Shown piece by piece: positions 8,295-18,331 of a stretch of DNA of 64,000 nt (position 1 is its first letter; each line of letters begins with the position of its first letter). A model generated the notes under the pieces. It was given only the letters and a program-made list of their open reading frames with translations, searched no databases and was not told the origin of the DNA. This DNA is from Erwinia sp050410775 (GTDB lineage Bacteria; Pseudomonadota; Gammaproteobacteria; Enterobacterales; Enterobacteriaceae): assembly GCF_050410775.1 (NCBI RefSeq), contig NZ_CP191229.1; one strand, 5' to 3'. A program made the position numbers and the translations under genes.

Positions 8295-10042
8295 CTCTGG
8301 TTAAACCAGTTCAGCCAGCGCAGCGGCCAGGGTCGGTGACGTGCATCCTGCTGAGTGATTTGCGCAATGCGCTCCTGTATTAATTTTAGCAAACAAGGGC
8401 CGGTTTCCCGATCCCACTCTGCCCCTGTCAGGAGTGGCAGAGCTTCTTCGACGCTGCTAACCGCCCATATGTGGAAATTTCCTTCACGCACGGCGTCCAC
8501 CACTTCCTGCTGGAGAGAGAGATGCCGTACATTGGCCGCCGGCATAATTATGCCCTGACTGCCACTCAGACTACGTTGCTGACAAATATGGAAAAAGCCT
8601 TCAATCTTTTCATTCAGGCCGCCAACAGGCTGAACCCGCCCAAACTGATCGACCGAGCCCGTAACCGCGATTTGCTGCGTCAGCGGCTGTCCCGAAAGCG
8701 CACTGATCAGCGCGCACAGTTCGGCTAAAGAAGCGCTGTCGCCATCCACTTCCGAATAGGACTGCTCAAAGACGATAGAGGCTGAGAAGGGCAGCTGCTG
8801 GTCAAGCTCAAGTTCAGCAATGAGCCAGGCCTGCATAATCATCATGCCTTTTGCATGGATATTGCCGCCCAGTTCAGCCTTACGCTCCACGTCAGTGAAC
8901 TCACCGTCACCAATATGCACCACACAACTGATGCGGGAAGGCTCACCAAAAGCGCGGGGATGGCCAGGGAACTCGATCACAGAAAGCGCATTGACCTGAC
9001 CGACCATTTCGCCTTCAGTTTCAATCAGAATCTGGTCCAGCAGGATTTCATCACGCACACGTTCGGCCAGAAAACCTTCGCGCCATTCACGGGTTTCCAG
9101 CGCCGTACCCAGGCTCTCCCCGCTCAGTGCGCCGTCGCCGTGCAGCGCCGCGTCCTGGAGCTGGCGGGTAAGCCAGGCAGGGCAGAGCGGTAAAGTATCC
9201 TGATCGCCGGTATAGCGCACCGCTTCGCGGAGCAGCACTGGCCAGAAATCCCCGGCGATGGGACCGGCACCTTCGCTGGCCGCAACTTTCAGTACCCACT
9301 GCATCCACAGCCCGAGCGCTTCCCGATCGATGATTTGAATATTTTCTTCAAATTCGGAATAGAGCGCCTGTTCGGCAAGTTCCGGCTCCATCTCCTGAAA
9401 ATCAGCAAGTGCATCGCGCTCGCCAGTCAGGATCAGGCGGAACTTCATAGGTAATGAAGGAATAGTGACGGGTAAAGGCCGCGTCTCATCGGGAGAATGC
9501 CAGTCAAATCGCTGGGTAGTAAGGATCTGCTTCAGCCGTAGCCAAAGCAGCGGCTGTGCCAGCAGCGCGCGCAGGGAAAGGATTAGCGTACCGCCATTAG
9601 CCTTATGGACAAGGCCGGGTTCCAGTACGAGCTTTTCTTTCCAGAGGCGTACGCAGCCGAACAGCTGTTCATTCTCTATCCAGTCCGCACGATGGATACC
9701 GCCCGTGCTGGCAAAATTATCCTGTTCTGACGTTGCCGGTTGTAAATCAACGGAGGTGCCGCTGAAATTGTAAGCCCCGCCAGTCAATACGGCTTCTTCC
9801 TCGTCGTGAAGCTCAACCATCACCTCCTGAAGCAAAGCCTGATATTCTACATTTTCAGGCGTTTTTATCAGCATCAGGGGACGTTTAGCCGGCGTTTTCA
9901 GCAGGAGAGCGAGACCGTTATACAGACGCGATTGCACAGCCGCAAAACAGCTGATATCGGCATCAGGCGCCTGTGCGTTCGGGGGCTGTACACCGTCGGT
10001 AACGGGCTGTAGGGCATGCCATTCAAGTCTGTTGTTGGTCAA
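8291..10042 (-). CDS. lonH: Lon-like ATP-dependent protease LonH (YcbZ)
   Basis: A 583-residue protein of the Lon-B-like YcbZ family (E. coli 586). The C-terminal Lon protease domain carries the Ser-Lys dyad: Ser436 in DGDSAS and Lys479 in GGLNEKIEG, 43 residues apart as in Lon. The N-terminal half is a degenerate ATPase-like region without a clear Walker A motif. The start is TTG at 10042 (MTNNRLEWHAL), aligned with the E. coli N-terminus; no strong ribosome-binding site precedes it. Its stop codon falls inside the FadR operator of fabA. Confidence 0.94.
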   Translation of the reverse strand: MTNNRLEWHALQPVTDGVQPPNAQAPDADISCFAAVQSRLYNGLALLLKTPAKRPLMLIKTPENVEYQALLQEVMVELHDEEEAVLTGGAYNFSGTSVDLQPATSEQDNFASTGGIHRADWIENEQLFGCVRLWKEKLVLEPGLVHKANGGTLILSLRALLAQPLLWLRLKQILTTQRFDWHSPDETRPLPVTIPSLPMKFRLILTGERDALADFQEMEPELAEQALYSEFEENIQIIDREALGLWMQWVLKVAASEGAGPIAGDFWPVLLREAVRYTGDQDTLPLCPAWLTRQLQDAALHGDGALSGESLGTALETREWREGFLAERVRDEILLDQILIETEGEMVGQVNALSVIEFPGHPRAFGEPSRISCVVHIGDGEFTDVERKAELGGNIHAKGMMIMQAWLIAELELDQQLPFSASIVFEQSYSEVDGDSASLAELCALISALSGQPLTQQIAVTGSVDQFGRVQPVGGLNEKIEGFFHICQQRSLSGSQGIIMPAANVRHLSLQQEVVDAVREGNFHIWAVSSVEEALPLLTGAEWDRETGPCLLKLIQERIAQITQQDARHRPWPLRWLNWFNQS

Positions 10043-10227
10043 AGTTATCGTATTTTTCTGAAATGAATAAAAGCGGCATTATACAATAATTCAGCCTTTT
10101 AAGCACCGCAGACGTGCACTTCACCTGATGTTCAGGCAGGGATTGCGATATTCGCCCCGTTTTCTCTGCCGCAGGGCTAAAAAAAGCTGTTATTCTAAGG
10201 CCGTTATAAAGTCAGCATGAGATTCCG

Positions 10228-10689
10228 ATGAAATATCAGCAGCTGGAAAACCTTGAGAGCGGTTGGAAATGGAAATACCTGGTGAAAAAACACCGGGAGG
10301 GGGAATCGATCACCTGCTATCTGGAAAACAGCGCGGCGCAGGCGGCCGTTAGTGAGCTGCTCGCAATGGAAAATAATCCGGCAAATGTGCTTTCCTGGAT
10401 CGGCAAGCATATCAATCCAGCGCTGGAAAATCGGATGAAGCAAACGATCCGGGCCCGTCGTAAAAGACATTTTAACGCTGAACACCAGCATACGCGTAAA
10501 AAATCGATCGACCTTGAATATCTCGTGTGGCAAAGGCTGGCAGGACTGGCGCAGCGGCGCAACTGCACTCTTTCTGAAACGGTTGTTCAACTAATTGAAG
10601 ATGCGGAGCGCAAAGAGAAATATGCTACTCAGATGTCTTCTCTGCGGGAAGATTTGCAGGCGATATTAGGTAAACCAGACGTGAAGTAG
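10228..10689 (+). CDS. matP: Macrodomain Ter protein MatP
   Basis: A 153-residue DNA-binding protein (E. coli 150) that organises the replication terminus region by binding matS sites. It opens MKYQQLENLESGWKWKYL and has the basic linker RARRKRHFNAEHQHTRKKSIDLEY that precedes the ribbon-helix-helix, followed by a coiled-coil tetramerisation tail. Divergent from lonH, with 185 bp between them. The bidirectional terminator at 10737-10768 separates it from convergent ompA. Confidence 0.96.
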   Translation: MKYQQLENLESGWKWKYLVKKHREGESITCYLENSAAQAAVSELLAMENNPANVLSWIGKHINPALENRMKQTIRARRKRHFNAEHQHTRKKSIDLEYLVWQRLAGLAQRRNCTLSETVVQLIEDAERKEKYATQMSSLREDLQAILGKPDVK

Positions 10690-10736
10690 CGCGAAAGCGC
10701 GAGAAAAGGTTCTCCTGCCTTACCGCACCGCTCAAA

Positions 10737-10768
10737 AAAGAAAACCCCGCCGGAGCGGGGTTTTTTCA
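10737..10768. terminator. Bidirectional terminator between matP and ompA
   Basis: Arms AACCCCGC (10743-10750) and GCGGGGTT (10755-10762) with loop CGGA, flanked by A-run and T-run, so it can act in both directions for the convergent genes. Confidence 0.92.
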
Positions 10769-10779
10769 TCAAAGGAAAC

Positions 10780-11850
10780 TTAGCCCTGTGGCTGAGTTAC
10801 AACGTCTTTGATGCCTTTGACTTCGATTTCTACGCGACGATCCGGTGCCAGGCATTCGATCAGGGCATTACGGCCTTTCACGCTGTCACAGGTGTTGCCG
10901 GTAACTGGGTCAGATTCGCCCATACCGCGTGCAGAGATCTTGTCAGCAGGGATGCCTTTAGAAACGAGGTAGTCTACAACAGACTGAGCGCGTTTTTCAG
11001 ACAGCTTCTGGTTGTACTGCTCGGAACCGATACGGTCGGTGTAACCCAGAACAACAACGGAACCGTCTTTAGGATCCATTGAGCTCAGCTGGGTGTACAG
11101 CTGATCCAGAGCCTGCTGGCCTTCTGACTTCAGAGAAGCTTTGTTGAAGGTGAACAGTACGTCAGACTTCAGGGTGAAACGCTTGGTTTCAACAACTGGT
11201 GCTGGCGCTGGCGCTGGTGCTGGTGCTGGAGCCATGTCGTCCTGACCAAAACGGTAGGAAACACCCAGGCTCAGCATGCCGTTATCTGGACGCGTACCCA
11301 CGGTGTTTGCATCACCGATGTTGTTAACCCACTGGTAGTCCAGACGGGTTGCCCAGTTTTTGGTCAGCGCATATTCAACACCAACGGCGGCCAGAGGAGA
11401 AACACCAGTGTCGTGGTCGCTCTGGCGCTCGCCAGTTGCGGTAACCTGCTGAGTAGAGTCTGCACGCCATACCATGCCGCCCAGACGCGTGTACACGTCC
11501 AGATCGTCCATGACTGGGTAGCTCAGTTTAGCAGCCAGCTGAACGCCCTGTGCTTTGAATGCGCCGTTAACTTCGTTGCCTTTGTTAGGCATACGACCCA
11601 GCCAGTCATAACCCAGTTCAAAGCCCAGATACTGGTTAGCCTGATAACCAACAAAAGCACCAGCGCCAAGCTGACTTTCGTGAGTTGGGCCGTCGTTGTT
11701 AGTGTACTCATTACCGTAGTAACCCGTGTCATGGTACTGAGACCAGCCCAGTTTAGCACCGGTATACCAGGTGTCATCTTTAGGGGCGGCCTGCGCTACG
11801 GTAGCGAAGCCAGCCAGTGCCACTGCAATTGCGATAGCTGTCTTTTTCAT
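10780..11850 (-). CDS. ompA: Outer membrane protein A
   Basis: A 356-residue porin-like structural protein. The signal peptide MKKTAIAIAVALAGFATVAQA is followed by an eight-strand beta-barrel, a proline-rich hinge of repeated Ala-Pro (about residues 205-220), and the periplasmic OmpA-like domain that binds peptidoglycan (LSEKRAQSVVDYLVSKGI and the Cys pair in TGNTCDSV and LIECLAPDRR). It tethers the outer membrane to the cell wall. The long leader and promoter are conserved with E. coli (see 11851-12009). Confidence 0.98.
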   Translation of the reverse strand: MKKTAIAIAVALAGFATVAQAAPKDDTWYTGAKLGWSQYHDTGYYGNEYTNNDGPTHESQLGAGAFVGYQANQYLGFELGYDWLGRMPNKGNEVNGAFKAQGVQLAAKLSYPVMDDLDVYTRLGGMVWRADSTQQVTATGERQSDHDTGVSPLAAVGVEYALTKNWATRLDYQWVNNIGDANTVGTRPDNGMLSLGVSYRFGQDDMAPAPAPAPAPAPVVETKRFTLKSDVLFTFNKASLKSEGQQALDQLYTQLSSMDPKDGSVVVLGYTDRIGSEQYNQKLSEKRAQSVVDYLVSKGIPADKISARGMGESDPVTGNTCDSVKGRNALIECLAPDRRVEIEVKGIKDVVTQPQG

Positions 11851-12009
11851 TTTTGCGCCTCGTTATCATCCAAATAGGCAATGAGCTTTCATTAGCTCTT
11901 TGATTTAATCCTTCGCCGGGTTATGAAGCTCACTGGGACTCATCCAAAAAACGGTGAATATTGAGCACCCTGGCGACGTAAAGTCTACAACGTACCAGCA
12001 AACTTACAA
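11851..12009 (-). promoter_or_regulatory. ompA promoter and long 5' leader
   Basis: On the minus strand a -35 TTGTAA (12009-12004) and -10 TAGACT (11987-11982) are 16 nt apart, in sequence closely similar to the E. coli ompA promoter. A leader of about 125 nt follows and ends in GATGATAACGAGGCGC just before the ATG, also as in E. coli, where the leader stabilises the mRNA and is a target of sRNAs. The start of transcription is inferred, not seen. The rest of the gap to sulA (12010-12197) is AT-rich with no gene. Confidence 0.75.
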
Positions 12010-12197
12010 GTATGATGTGAGGCGAGAGGATAAAAAAACAGCCGTTCATACACACATTTTCATATTTCTAAACGAGAAAGAACTGTTAACGGAAGTTCAA
12101 AAACATCGCTAACCCATTGTCACAGCGCGTCATCGTAGAATCAGAGGGTTATCACAGTTCCGAAAGAAATCCCCCGTGAGAAAATTCCCATTTTTAC

Positions 12198-12707
12198 TTA
12201 ATGATACAAACTAGAATGAATTTTTAGTTCATAGGAGGGTCTGGAGGTGGCAATTTTGACCCGGTCGGGTCGCATAATTAAACCTAGCGCCTGGCCGCGC
12301 GAAGCCGCTTTTTCCAGTTTGCGACGATCTTCTTCTGAAATCTCTTCCGGCAACCAGCCCAAAACGACACTGTAATTACCGGTTTGTAAGGCTTTTATCA
12401 TCGCTTCGACGCAGGTAATGGCGCCTGACTGATGTACCTGCATCACTTTATCCAGCGGCAGGCCCGATGCCACCAGCCAGCTACGGCTCAGTTTCTGCTG
12501 AGGCGTCAGCCAAAGCTGCCAGCGCGACTGCGTTCCTAACTGTTGCAGCAGCGGCAGAAGCAGCATTTGCGTTAAACCAGGCTGATCCTCGCGATAGATC
12601 AGTTCGCTGATAAGTCCGGCCGCTGGCGCGCACTGGGTCGCGGCGCTGTGGGAGGCCTGACGAAAGCGGCGGTAAACAGAAGAAGGTTTCAGTGAAGGAG
12701 TATGCAT
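12198..12707 (-). CDS. sulA: SOS cell division inhibitor SulA
   Basis: A 169-residue protein, exactly the E. coli length when started at the ATG at 12707 (MHTPSLKPSS). The core GLISELIYREDQPGLTQ and the block QSRWQLWLTPQQKLSRSW are characteristic. It blocks FtsZ polymerisation during the SOS response. The C-terminus ends KIHSSLYH, the type of tail with terminal His recognised by Lon protease in E. coli. A longer reading from 12797 was rejected because it would place the LexA box inside the gene. Confidence 0.96.
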   Translation of the reverse strand: MHTPSLKPSSVYRRFRQASHSAATQCAPAAGLISELIYREDQPGLTQMLLLPLLQQLGTQSRWQLWLTPQQKLSRSWLVASGLPLDKVMQVHQSGAITCVEAMIKALQTGNYSVVLGWLPEEISEEDRRKLEKAASRGQALGLIMRPDRVKIATSRPSYELKIHSSLYH

Positions 12708-12727
12708 TATGGCTTCGCTCGCTGCGT

Positions 12728-12747
12728 TACTGTATGGATGTACAGTA
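12728..12747 (-). promoter_or_regulatory. LexA box of sulA
   Basis: On the minus strand TACTGTACATCCATACAGTA, a full CTGT-N8-ACAG SOS box, identical to the E. coli sulA operator as I recall it. It ends 20 nt before the sulA start codon and overlaps a plausible -10 (TATACT); TTGATC upstream can serve as -35. Confidence 0.93.
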
Positions 12748-12920
12748 TATGCAGCCAGGCTAAAGATCAACCTTATTTTCCTGAAAACGCTTCGCAAAAA
12801 TAGAATGTAAACGACCGCAACGTCATTTATTCATTGAACACGTAACGGTTAATGCCTATTTTCGCAGCAACCACAGAAACGGAAGTATGCGGCGTACTGG
12901 CCTAAAAAAGGGAGAAAACA

Positions 12921-13541
12921 ATGCGTGACTCAAAGCGGAAAATTGAACGAGCCAAGCAGTATCTTAACGCGCTGGGGGAGATAAACAGCCGGAGCCAGTT
13001 TGGCGGATACAGCTTGTCTGTCGAAAAAGTGGTGTTTGCCCTGGTCGCGGAAGGGGAACTCTATTTACGGGCATGTGAACAGGTTAAGCCCTATTTTATT
13101 CAGCGTCAGATGGCGATGCTACATTTCAATAAGCGAGGCATTCCGGTGGAGATGGATTACTATCGCGTGGACGAAACGTTGTGGCAGCAACCCGAACAGC
13201 TGATAGCATTGTCCAGGCTCTGTCTGGCGGGCGCGCAACGCCAGCGGCGGCATCATCAGAATAACCGACGTCTGAAAGATTTGCCCAACCTTTCCATGCG
13301 GCTTGAGCTGCAGCTCAGGCGGGCTGGTATAGAAACCGTGGATAAGCTAAAAGAGCAAGGGGCGAGAGCATGCTGGCTCCGGCTACGGGAGAGCAATAAG
13401 AACCTCAGTATCAATGTGCTCTTCGCACTGGAAGGCGCCATCCTTGGCCGCCATCAGCAAGCATTACCTGAAAGCGTTAAGGATGAGTTACGTCGCTGGT
13501 ACAACACAGCGGCAACTCAGCCCTCTCAGCTTGCAGACTAA
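12921..13541 (+). CDS. sxy: Competence/CRP-S regulator Sxy (TfoX)
   Basis: A 206-residue protein (E. coli Sxy 209) with the N-terminal TfoX_N fold (FGGYSLSVEKVVFALVAEGELYLRA) and a C-terminal helical TfoX_C domain (LPNLSMRLELQLRRAGIETVDKL). It works with CRP at CRP-S promoters of DNA uptake genes. GGGAG lies about 7 nt upstream of the ATG. The 3' end overlaps convergent yccS by 4 nt. Confidence 0.95.
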   Translation: MRDSKRKIERAKQYLNALGEINSRSQFGGYSLSVEKVVFALVAEGELYLRACEQVKPYFIQRQMAMLHFNKRGIPVEMDYYRVDETLWQQPEQLIALSRLCLAGAQRQRRHHQNNRRLKDLPNLSMRLELQLRRAGIETVDKLKEQGARACWLRLRESNKNLSINVLFALEGAILGRHQQALPESVKDELRRWYNTAATQPSQLAD

Positions 13542-15688
13542 GCGGCGTGGTTATCGGCTGAAACCTGTTTTTTCAGCAGGGCAAGCTCCGGAAGCAGGCC
13601 CACCAGCAAGCCGACCTGCTGGAGCACCAGCGGCTCTTTTGTTGCCGGGTCGGCTTCCATCATTGCAATGCGTTCAGCAATATTGACCAGCCGTTGTTCC
13701 GCTTTTTGCTCATTTACGCTATCGGCATGAAGAAGATCGTCGACATAACAAACAGCATCATCCATCAGCTGCAGCATGGCAGGGCGGGAAAATTTTTCCC
13801 GGTGCGCGCCAAGTGCTGAAATGTAGCTAAGAAAAGAGTGATTCAGGCAGAGAAGACGGAACGCCTTCTCACGCAGTTCCGCTCCCGCATTTTTTTCAGC
13901 AGAGATGTTGGATACGACCGAGGCGAGTTCCGCATCGCTGTTGTGGGCATCGCGCCTGGCGATACGATAGTCGAGTCGGTTGTCTTTGCCCTGATGGTAT
14001 TGCACCAGTATCGCATCAAGATAGCGGCAGTTGGCATTAAGTGTGCGCTTTGCCACCGCAGAGAGGCGGCGAAAACGCCAGTCCGGCCAGATGAACGCAA
14101 CGGCCAGCCAGGCGATCCCGCACCCCAGCAGCGTATCGATGATACGCGGCACGGCGACTTCAAAACCTTCACCCAGCAGATTAAAACAGAACAGTACCAG
14201 CAGGGTGATAAACATGGTGGCGTGAGCATACTGAGACTGACGGAAGGCAAAAAACAGTACGCCACTGACCACGATCAGGATCAGCTGCCCCTCAACCGAG
14301 GGAACCAGCCAGAGCAGCGGCAGGCCCAGGATGATGCCGGCAACCGTTCCGGCTATCCGCAGCGCCAGGCGGCGTTTGGTCGCATTATAATTTGGCTGGC
14401 AGACAAAAAGGCTGGTGAGCAAAATCCAGTAGCCGTGCTCAAGTCCGGTGATCTGAATAAAGGCATAGCCGGTGCAAAGCAGTAGTGACATGCGGACGGC
14501 GTGACGAAAAAGGGGGGATTCCGGCGTCAGGTGCCCGATAATGCGTAACCGGATATCTGCCCAGCCGGTCAGCCCCTCGCTGGAGAGGGTGCGATTACGC
14601 TCGTCATCACTATCCGCCAGGCCTTGTTCAGACTCTATTGTGGCCAGCTGCGCATCAATAGCTTTAAGATTGCTGAGCAGATAATGCATTGCCTTAAGAT
14701 CGGGACTTTCAGGCTGTGCCTGGCTGAGTTTTTCGAGAGCGGCGTTCAGATGCTGGAAAGCGCGTTCGAACCTGGCATCATGCTGATAAATTTCCCGCAT
14801 CAGAATGCAGTTTGCGAGCTGGCGGCAGGCTCTGGCCTGTAAGGTCAGCAGCCGCTGGAAGCGGAACAGAATATCACTGTAGCGATATTCCTGGCGGAGT
14901 ACCTGATACCGGGCATGGGAGGAGCTTGCGCGCTCATGGATATCCTGAGCCACAAAGTAATAATGCAGCGTGCGGCGCGTGCCTCGCTGGCCCCGATCGC
15001 CTTTCAGGCGGGACTGGATAGAAATTTTTGCCTGGTTAAGCGTGGCGACAAGCTGACTGTTGGTCATGGCTACATCGATCAGCGACGCATTATCGTTATC
15101 TTCCATATCGGGATCGAACAGACCTGCTTTTGCATCCAGGTAAACGGCAAGCCCTTCAAAACAGCGGGCAATATTGATCTGAAGCGGACGGACGGGGAAG
15201 AGGATATGCCCCGCAAGCGTTAGCAAGTTGTACCAGATTGCACCAGCCAGCAGGAGGGCGGGCTGAAGATACCACTGCTGAAAAAGCCCCAGCCCCAGTA
15301 GCGTATAGATAGCGATGAGGAGCGCGCCAAACGCGATCGTCGCATAGCGCTGACCCAGCGCGCCCAGCAGAATAAATCCCCATGTTGACAGCGCCAGCCC
15401 AAGGGTAAACAGCCAGGGCATGGGTGAAAGTAGCTCAACGGAAACCGACGCGATGCAGAAACAGAGAAGCGTAATAAACAGATTACGCAATCTGCCGCTC
15501 AGGCGATCGTCAAGGTCAGCCAGTGCCGCTGCGACCACGCCAAGCGTCAGGGGAATGGTCCAGGCGATCTGACTGAGCCACCAGGGAACGCCAGCCGTAC
15601 CCGCCAGCGCAATAAAAATACGCAGGTTATAAAGGAGGGCGCTGTTATAAGCGTAGCGCCGGAGATCCGGCGTAAGCGTTTTTAACAT
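13538..15688 (-). CDS. yccS: FUSC-family inner membrane protein YccS
   Basis: A 716-residue protein (E. coli YccS about 717-720). Six N-terminal hydrophobic helices, a long soluble helical region (about residues 170-390) and a second membrane block (about 395-510) followed by a cytoplasmic tail match the YccS/YhfK branch of the FUSC (fusaric-acid-resistance-like) family. The transported substrate is unknown. It starts 8 nt after yccF ends on the same strand, so the pair is an operon. Confidence 0.93.
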   Translation of the reverse strand: MLKTLTPDLRRYAYNSALLYNLRIFIALAGTAGVPWWLSQIAWTIPLTLGVVAAALADLDDRLSGRLRNLFITLLCFCIASVSVELLSPMPWLFTLGLALSTWGFILLGALGQRYATIAFGALLIAIYTLLGLGLFQQWYLQPALLLAGAIWYNLLTLAGHILFPVRPLQINIARCFEGLAVYLDAKAGLFDPDMEDNDNASLIDVAMTNSQLVATLNQAKISIQSRLKGDRGQRGTRRTLHYYFVAQDIHERASSSHARYQVLRQEYRYSDILFRFQRLLTLQARACRQLANCILMREIYQHDARFERAFQHLNAALEKLSQAQPESPDLKAMHYLLSNLKAIDAQLATIESEQGLADSDDERNRTLSSEGLTGWADIRLRIIGHLTPESPLFRHAVRMSLLLCTGYAFIQITGLEHGYWILLTSLFVCQPNYNATKRRLALRIAGTVAGIILGLPLLWLVPSVEGQLILIVVSGVLFFAFRQSQYAHATMFITLLVLFCFNLLGEGFEVAVPRIIDTLLGCGIAWLAVAFIWPDWRFRRLSAVAKRTLNANCRYLDAILVQYHQGKDNRLDYRIARRDAHNSDAELASVVSNISAEKNAGAELREKAFRLLCLNHSFLSYISALGAHREKFSRPAMLQLMDDAVCYVDDLLHADSVNEQKAEQRLVNIAERIAMMEADPATKEPLVLQQVGLLVGLLPELALLKKQVSADNHAA

Positions 15689-15696
15689 TGGGGTAC

Positions 15697-16143
15697 TCAG
15701 TTAAAGCGGCTGCGGGCGTTCGCTTCACGAGCGGCCTGAGCCACTTCAACGGAAACGACACGGCGTCCGACCGGCCAGAGTGCAATGGCGGCAATTTTGA
15801 AGTTCGCAATGCCCACCGGGATACCAATCAGCGTAATACACTGAGCGATACCGGTCATTATATGCATCAGGCAAAGCCACCAGCCGAAGAAAATCAGCCA
15901 GAACAGATTCAGCAATGTTCCGCCGGAATTCATGATAACGCTTTTTTTATCGGGGTTGAGCATATCAACATGTACGGCTTCATTACCGTAGGGCAGTAGC
16001 GACAGGCGGGTTATCTCCCAGCAGGATCGCGTCAGCGGTAGCGTAAAGATAAAAATAATGCTGGCGAGCGTGGCGACTAGCCAGCTGAAGGTGGTCAGAA
16101 ATCCGCCCAGGACAAAGTTGAGAATGTTCAGAACTGTACGCAT
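15697..16143 (-). CDS. yccF: YccF family inner membrane protein
   Basis: A 148-residue membrane protein with paired YccF domains (two similar hydrophobic halves, each with a GGxL..W-type motif: NFVLGGFLTTFSWLVATL and LLNLFWLIFFGWWLCLMH). E. coli YccF has 148 residues. Function unknown. It is the first gene of the yccF-yccS operon and is divergent from helD. Confidence 0.93.
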   Translation of the reverse strand: MRTVLNILNFVLGGFLTTFSWLVATLASIIFIFTLPLTRSCWEITRLSLLPYGNEAVHVDMLNPDKKSVIMNSGGTLLNLFWLIFFGWWLCLMHIMTGIAQCITLIGIPVGIANFKIAAIALWPVGRRVVSVEVAQAAREANARSRFN

Positions 16144-16276
16144 TGATTGAAATCCTTCTGGTATGCGGAAAAGTATAAGTCAATCGGTTGATTGTACCGT
16201 GTTTTAACTCTGGAGCGGTACACTCCTGCCAGGTAAACTACAGCCTGTAGAAGACTACGGCAGCCAGGGTAAGATC

Positions 16277-18331
16277 ATGGAACTGAAATCAACGTCGCTG
16301 GGTAAGCATCTGGCACAACATCCCTACAACCGGGTGCGGCTACTGGCCGCTGGCGTTGAGGTTAGTGGTGAAAAGCATGAGTACCTTATTCCGTTTAATC
16401 AACTTTTAGCCATCCGGTGTAAGCGCGGCCTGGTCTGGGGCGAGCTTGAATTTTCTCTGCCCGAAGAGAAAGTTGTCCGACTGCATGGCACTGAATGGCA
16501 GGAGACGCAGCGCTTTTATCATTATCTTCATCAGGCATGGCAGCGCTGGAGCGAAGAAATGAGCCTTGTGTCGGCTCAGGTGCTTGATGAACAGGTCGCC
16601 AGGCTCAACGCTTGCGGACATCAGGACAGATGGCTCAAACGCGCTGATATGGCAGGCTTCAGGTCCCTGATTCAGAACGCCTTTGCGTCACTCCCGCTGC
16701 CTCTTGAACGGCTAAACGAATTCGATAACTGCCGGGAGTCTTATCAGACCTGCCTTCGCTGGCTGGAAAACAGCGATGAGCAGCGTCAGCAGCATAACGC
16801 GCAGTGGACAGATAAAATCCTGATGCAACATGCGGACTTTTTCAGCGGCATAGAAACCTCCCCCCTGAATGCCTCGCAGGCGAGAGCGGTTGTTAACGGC
16901 GAGGATGCGCTGCTGGTGCTGGCAGGCGCGGGCAGTGGAAAAACTTCAGTGCTGGTAGCCAGAGCGGGATGGCTGATGATGCGCAAGCAGGCCACGGCGG
17001 AACAGATCCTGCTGCTGGCGTTTGGCCGTCAGGCCGCTGAAGAGATGAATGACCGCATTCGTGAGCGGCTGAACGGAGAAAGCATTCAGGCCAGCACCTT
17101 CCATGCCCTGGCGCTAAAAATTATTCAGCAGGGAAGCAATAAAGCCCCGGCGATAAGCAAGCTGGAGTCCGATACGGTACGACGGCATCAACTGCTTATT
17201 GATGTCTGGCGGGAGCAGTGCGAAGGAAAAAAAGCCCAGGCCAATGGCTGGCGACAGTGGCTGCAGGATGAGCTGGCATGGACGCTTGAAGAAGGAAGCT
17301 ACTGGAAGGATGACCGGCTGGCAAAAAGGTTGGCTGCTCGTCTGGAGCGCTGGCTAGGGCTGATGCGGATGCATGGCGGCACCCAGGCGGAAATGATCGC
17401 CTCCGCGCCTGAAAACTGCCGCGATCTTTTCGCAAAACGTGTGAAGCTGATGGCGCCGCTGATGAAAGCCTGGAAAACGGCGCTGAAAGAAGAGGGCGCG
17501 GTGGATTTCTCCGGCCTGATCCATCAGGCGGTAAATATTCTCGATAAAGGACGTTTTATTACCCCATGGAAACATATCCTGGTTGATGAATTTCAGGATA
17601 TTTCTCCACAGAGAGCCGCGCTTCTGGCCGCCCTGAGAAGGCAGAATAAACAGACTGCGCTGTTTGCGGTCGGAGACGACTGGCAGGCAATTTACCGCTT
17701 CAGCGGGGCGGAGATGACGCTGACCACCGCTTTCCATCATCACTTTGGCGAGGGCGACCGCGAGGTGCTGGATACCACCTACCGGTTTAATGAACGAATC
17801 GGTGAAATCGCGAATCAGTTTGTTCAGCGTAACCCACACCAGTTAAAGAAACCGCTGAACAGCCTGAGCAAAGGAAATAAAAAAGCGATTTCCCTTCTGC
17901 CAGAGACGCAGCTGGAGGCGTTGCTCAATAAAATCAGTGGATATGCCACGCCGGAAGAGCGTGTGTTAATTCTGGCCCGCTATCATTATCTGCGGCCCGA
18001 CGTGCTTGATAAGGCGAAAACGCGCTGGCCAAAGCTCAACGTGGACTTCACCACTATTCACGCCAGCAAAGGGCAGCAGGCTGATTTTGTTCTGCTGCTG
18101 GGCCTGCAGGCGGGAAAAGAAGGCTTCCCCGCTGCGGCCAGAGAATCGGTAATGGAGGAGGCACTACTACCTCAGCCGGAAGATTTTCCGGATGCGGAGG
18201 AGCGCAGGCTGGCCTACGTCGCGATCACCCGGGCGAAACAGCAGGTCTGGCTCCTGTTTGATAAAGAAAATCCTTCGCCCTTTGTTGAGGAGTTCAGGCA
18301 GATGGGCGTCCCTCTGTTGCGCAAACCCTGA
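16277..18331 (+). CDS. helD: DNA helicase IV
   Basis: A 684-residue superfamily 1 helicase, the E. coli length. Walker A is AGAGSGKT at residues 216-223; the Walker B/DEAD-like box is ILVDEFQDISPQR, followed by VGDDWQAIYRFSGA (motif III), TTIHASKGQQADFVLL (motif V) and RRLAYVAITRAKQQVWLL (motif VI). The N-terminal 190 residues form the family-specific domain that precedes the motor. A 3'-5' DNA unwinding enzyme implicated in recombination and repair. Confidence 0.97.
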   Translation: MELKSTSLGKHLAQHPYNRVRLLAAGVEVSGEKHEYLIPFNQLLAIRCKRGLVWGELEFSLPEEKVVRLHGTEWQETQRFYHYLHQAWQRWSEEMSLVSAQVLDEQVARLNACGHQDRWLKRADMAGFRSLIQNAFASLPLPLERLNEFDNCRESYQTCLRWLENSDEQRQQHNAQWTDKILMQHADFFSGIETSPLNASQARAVVNGEDALLVLAGAGSGKTSVLVARAGWLMMRKQATAEQILLLAFGRQAAEEMNDRIRERLNGESIQASTFHALALKIIQQGSNKAPAISKLESDTVRRHQLLIDVWREQCEGKKAQANGWRQWLQDELAWTLEEGSYWKDDRLAKRLAARLERWLGLMRMHGGTQAEMIASAPENCRDLFAKRVKLMAPLMKAWKTALKEEGAVDFSGLIHQAVNILDKGRFITPWKHILVDEFQDISPQRAALLAALRRQNKQTALFAVGDDWQAIYRFSGAEMTLTTAFHHHFGEGDREVLDTTYRFNERIGEIANQFVQRNPHQLKKPLNSLSKGNKKAISLLPETQLEALLNKISGYATPEERVLILARYHYLRPDVLDKAKTRWPKLNVDFTTIHASKGQQADFVLLLGLQAGKEGFPAAARESVMEEALLPQPEDFPDAEERRLAYVAITRAKQQVWLLFDKENPSPFVEEFRQMGVPLLRKP

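Noticed and set aside
10877..10889. Near match to the MatP site matS (TTCACGCTGTCAC) inside ompA
   Set aside because: Eleven of 13 bases match, but it lies in a conserved coding stretch and outside the terminus region in E. coli; likely chance.
12708..12797. N-terminal extension of SulA
   Set aside because: It would translate through the LexA box and promoter; the ATG at 12707 gives the family length.
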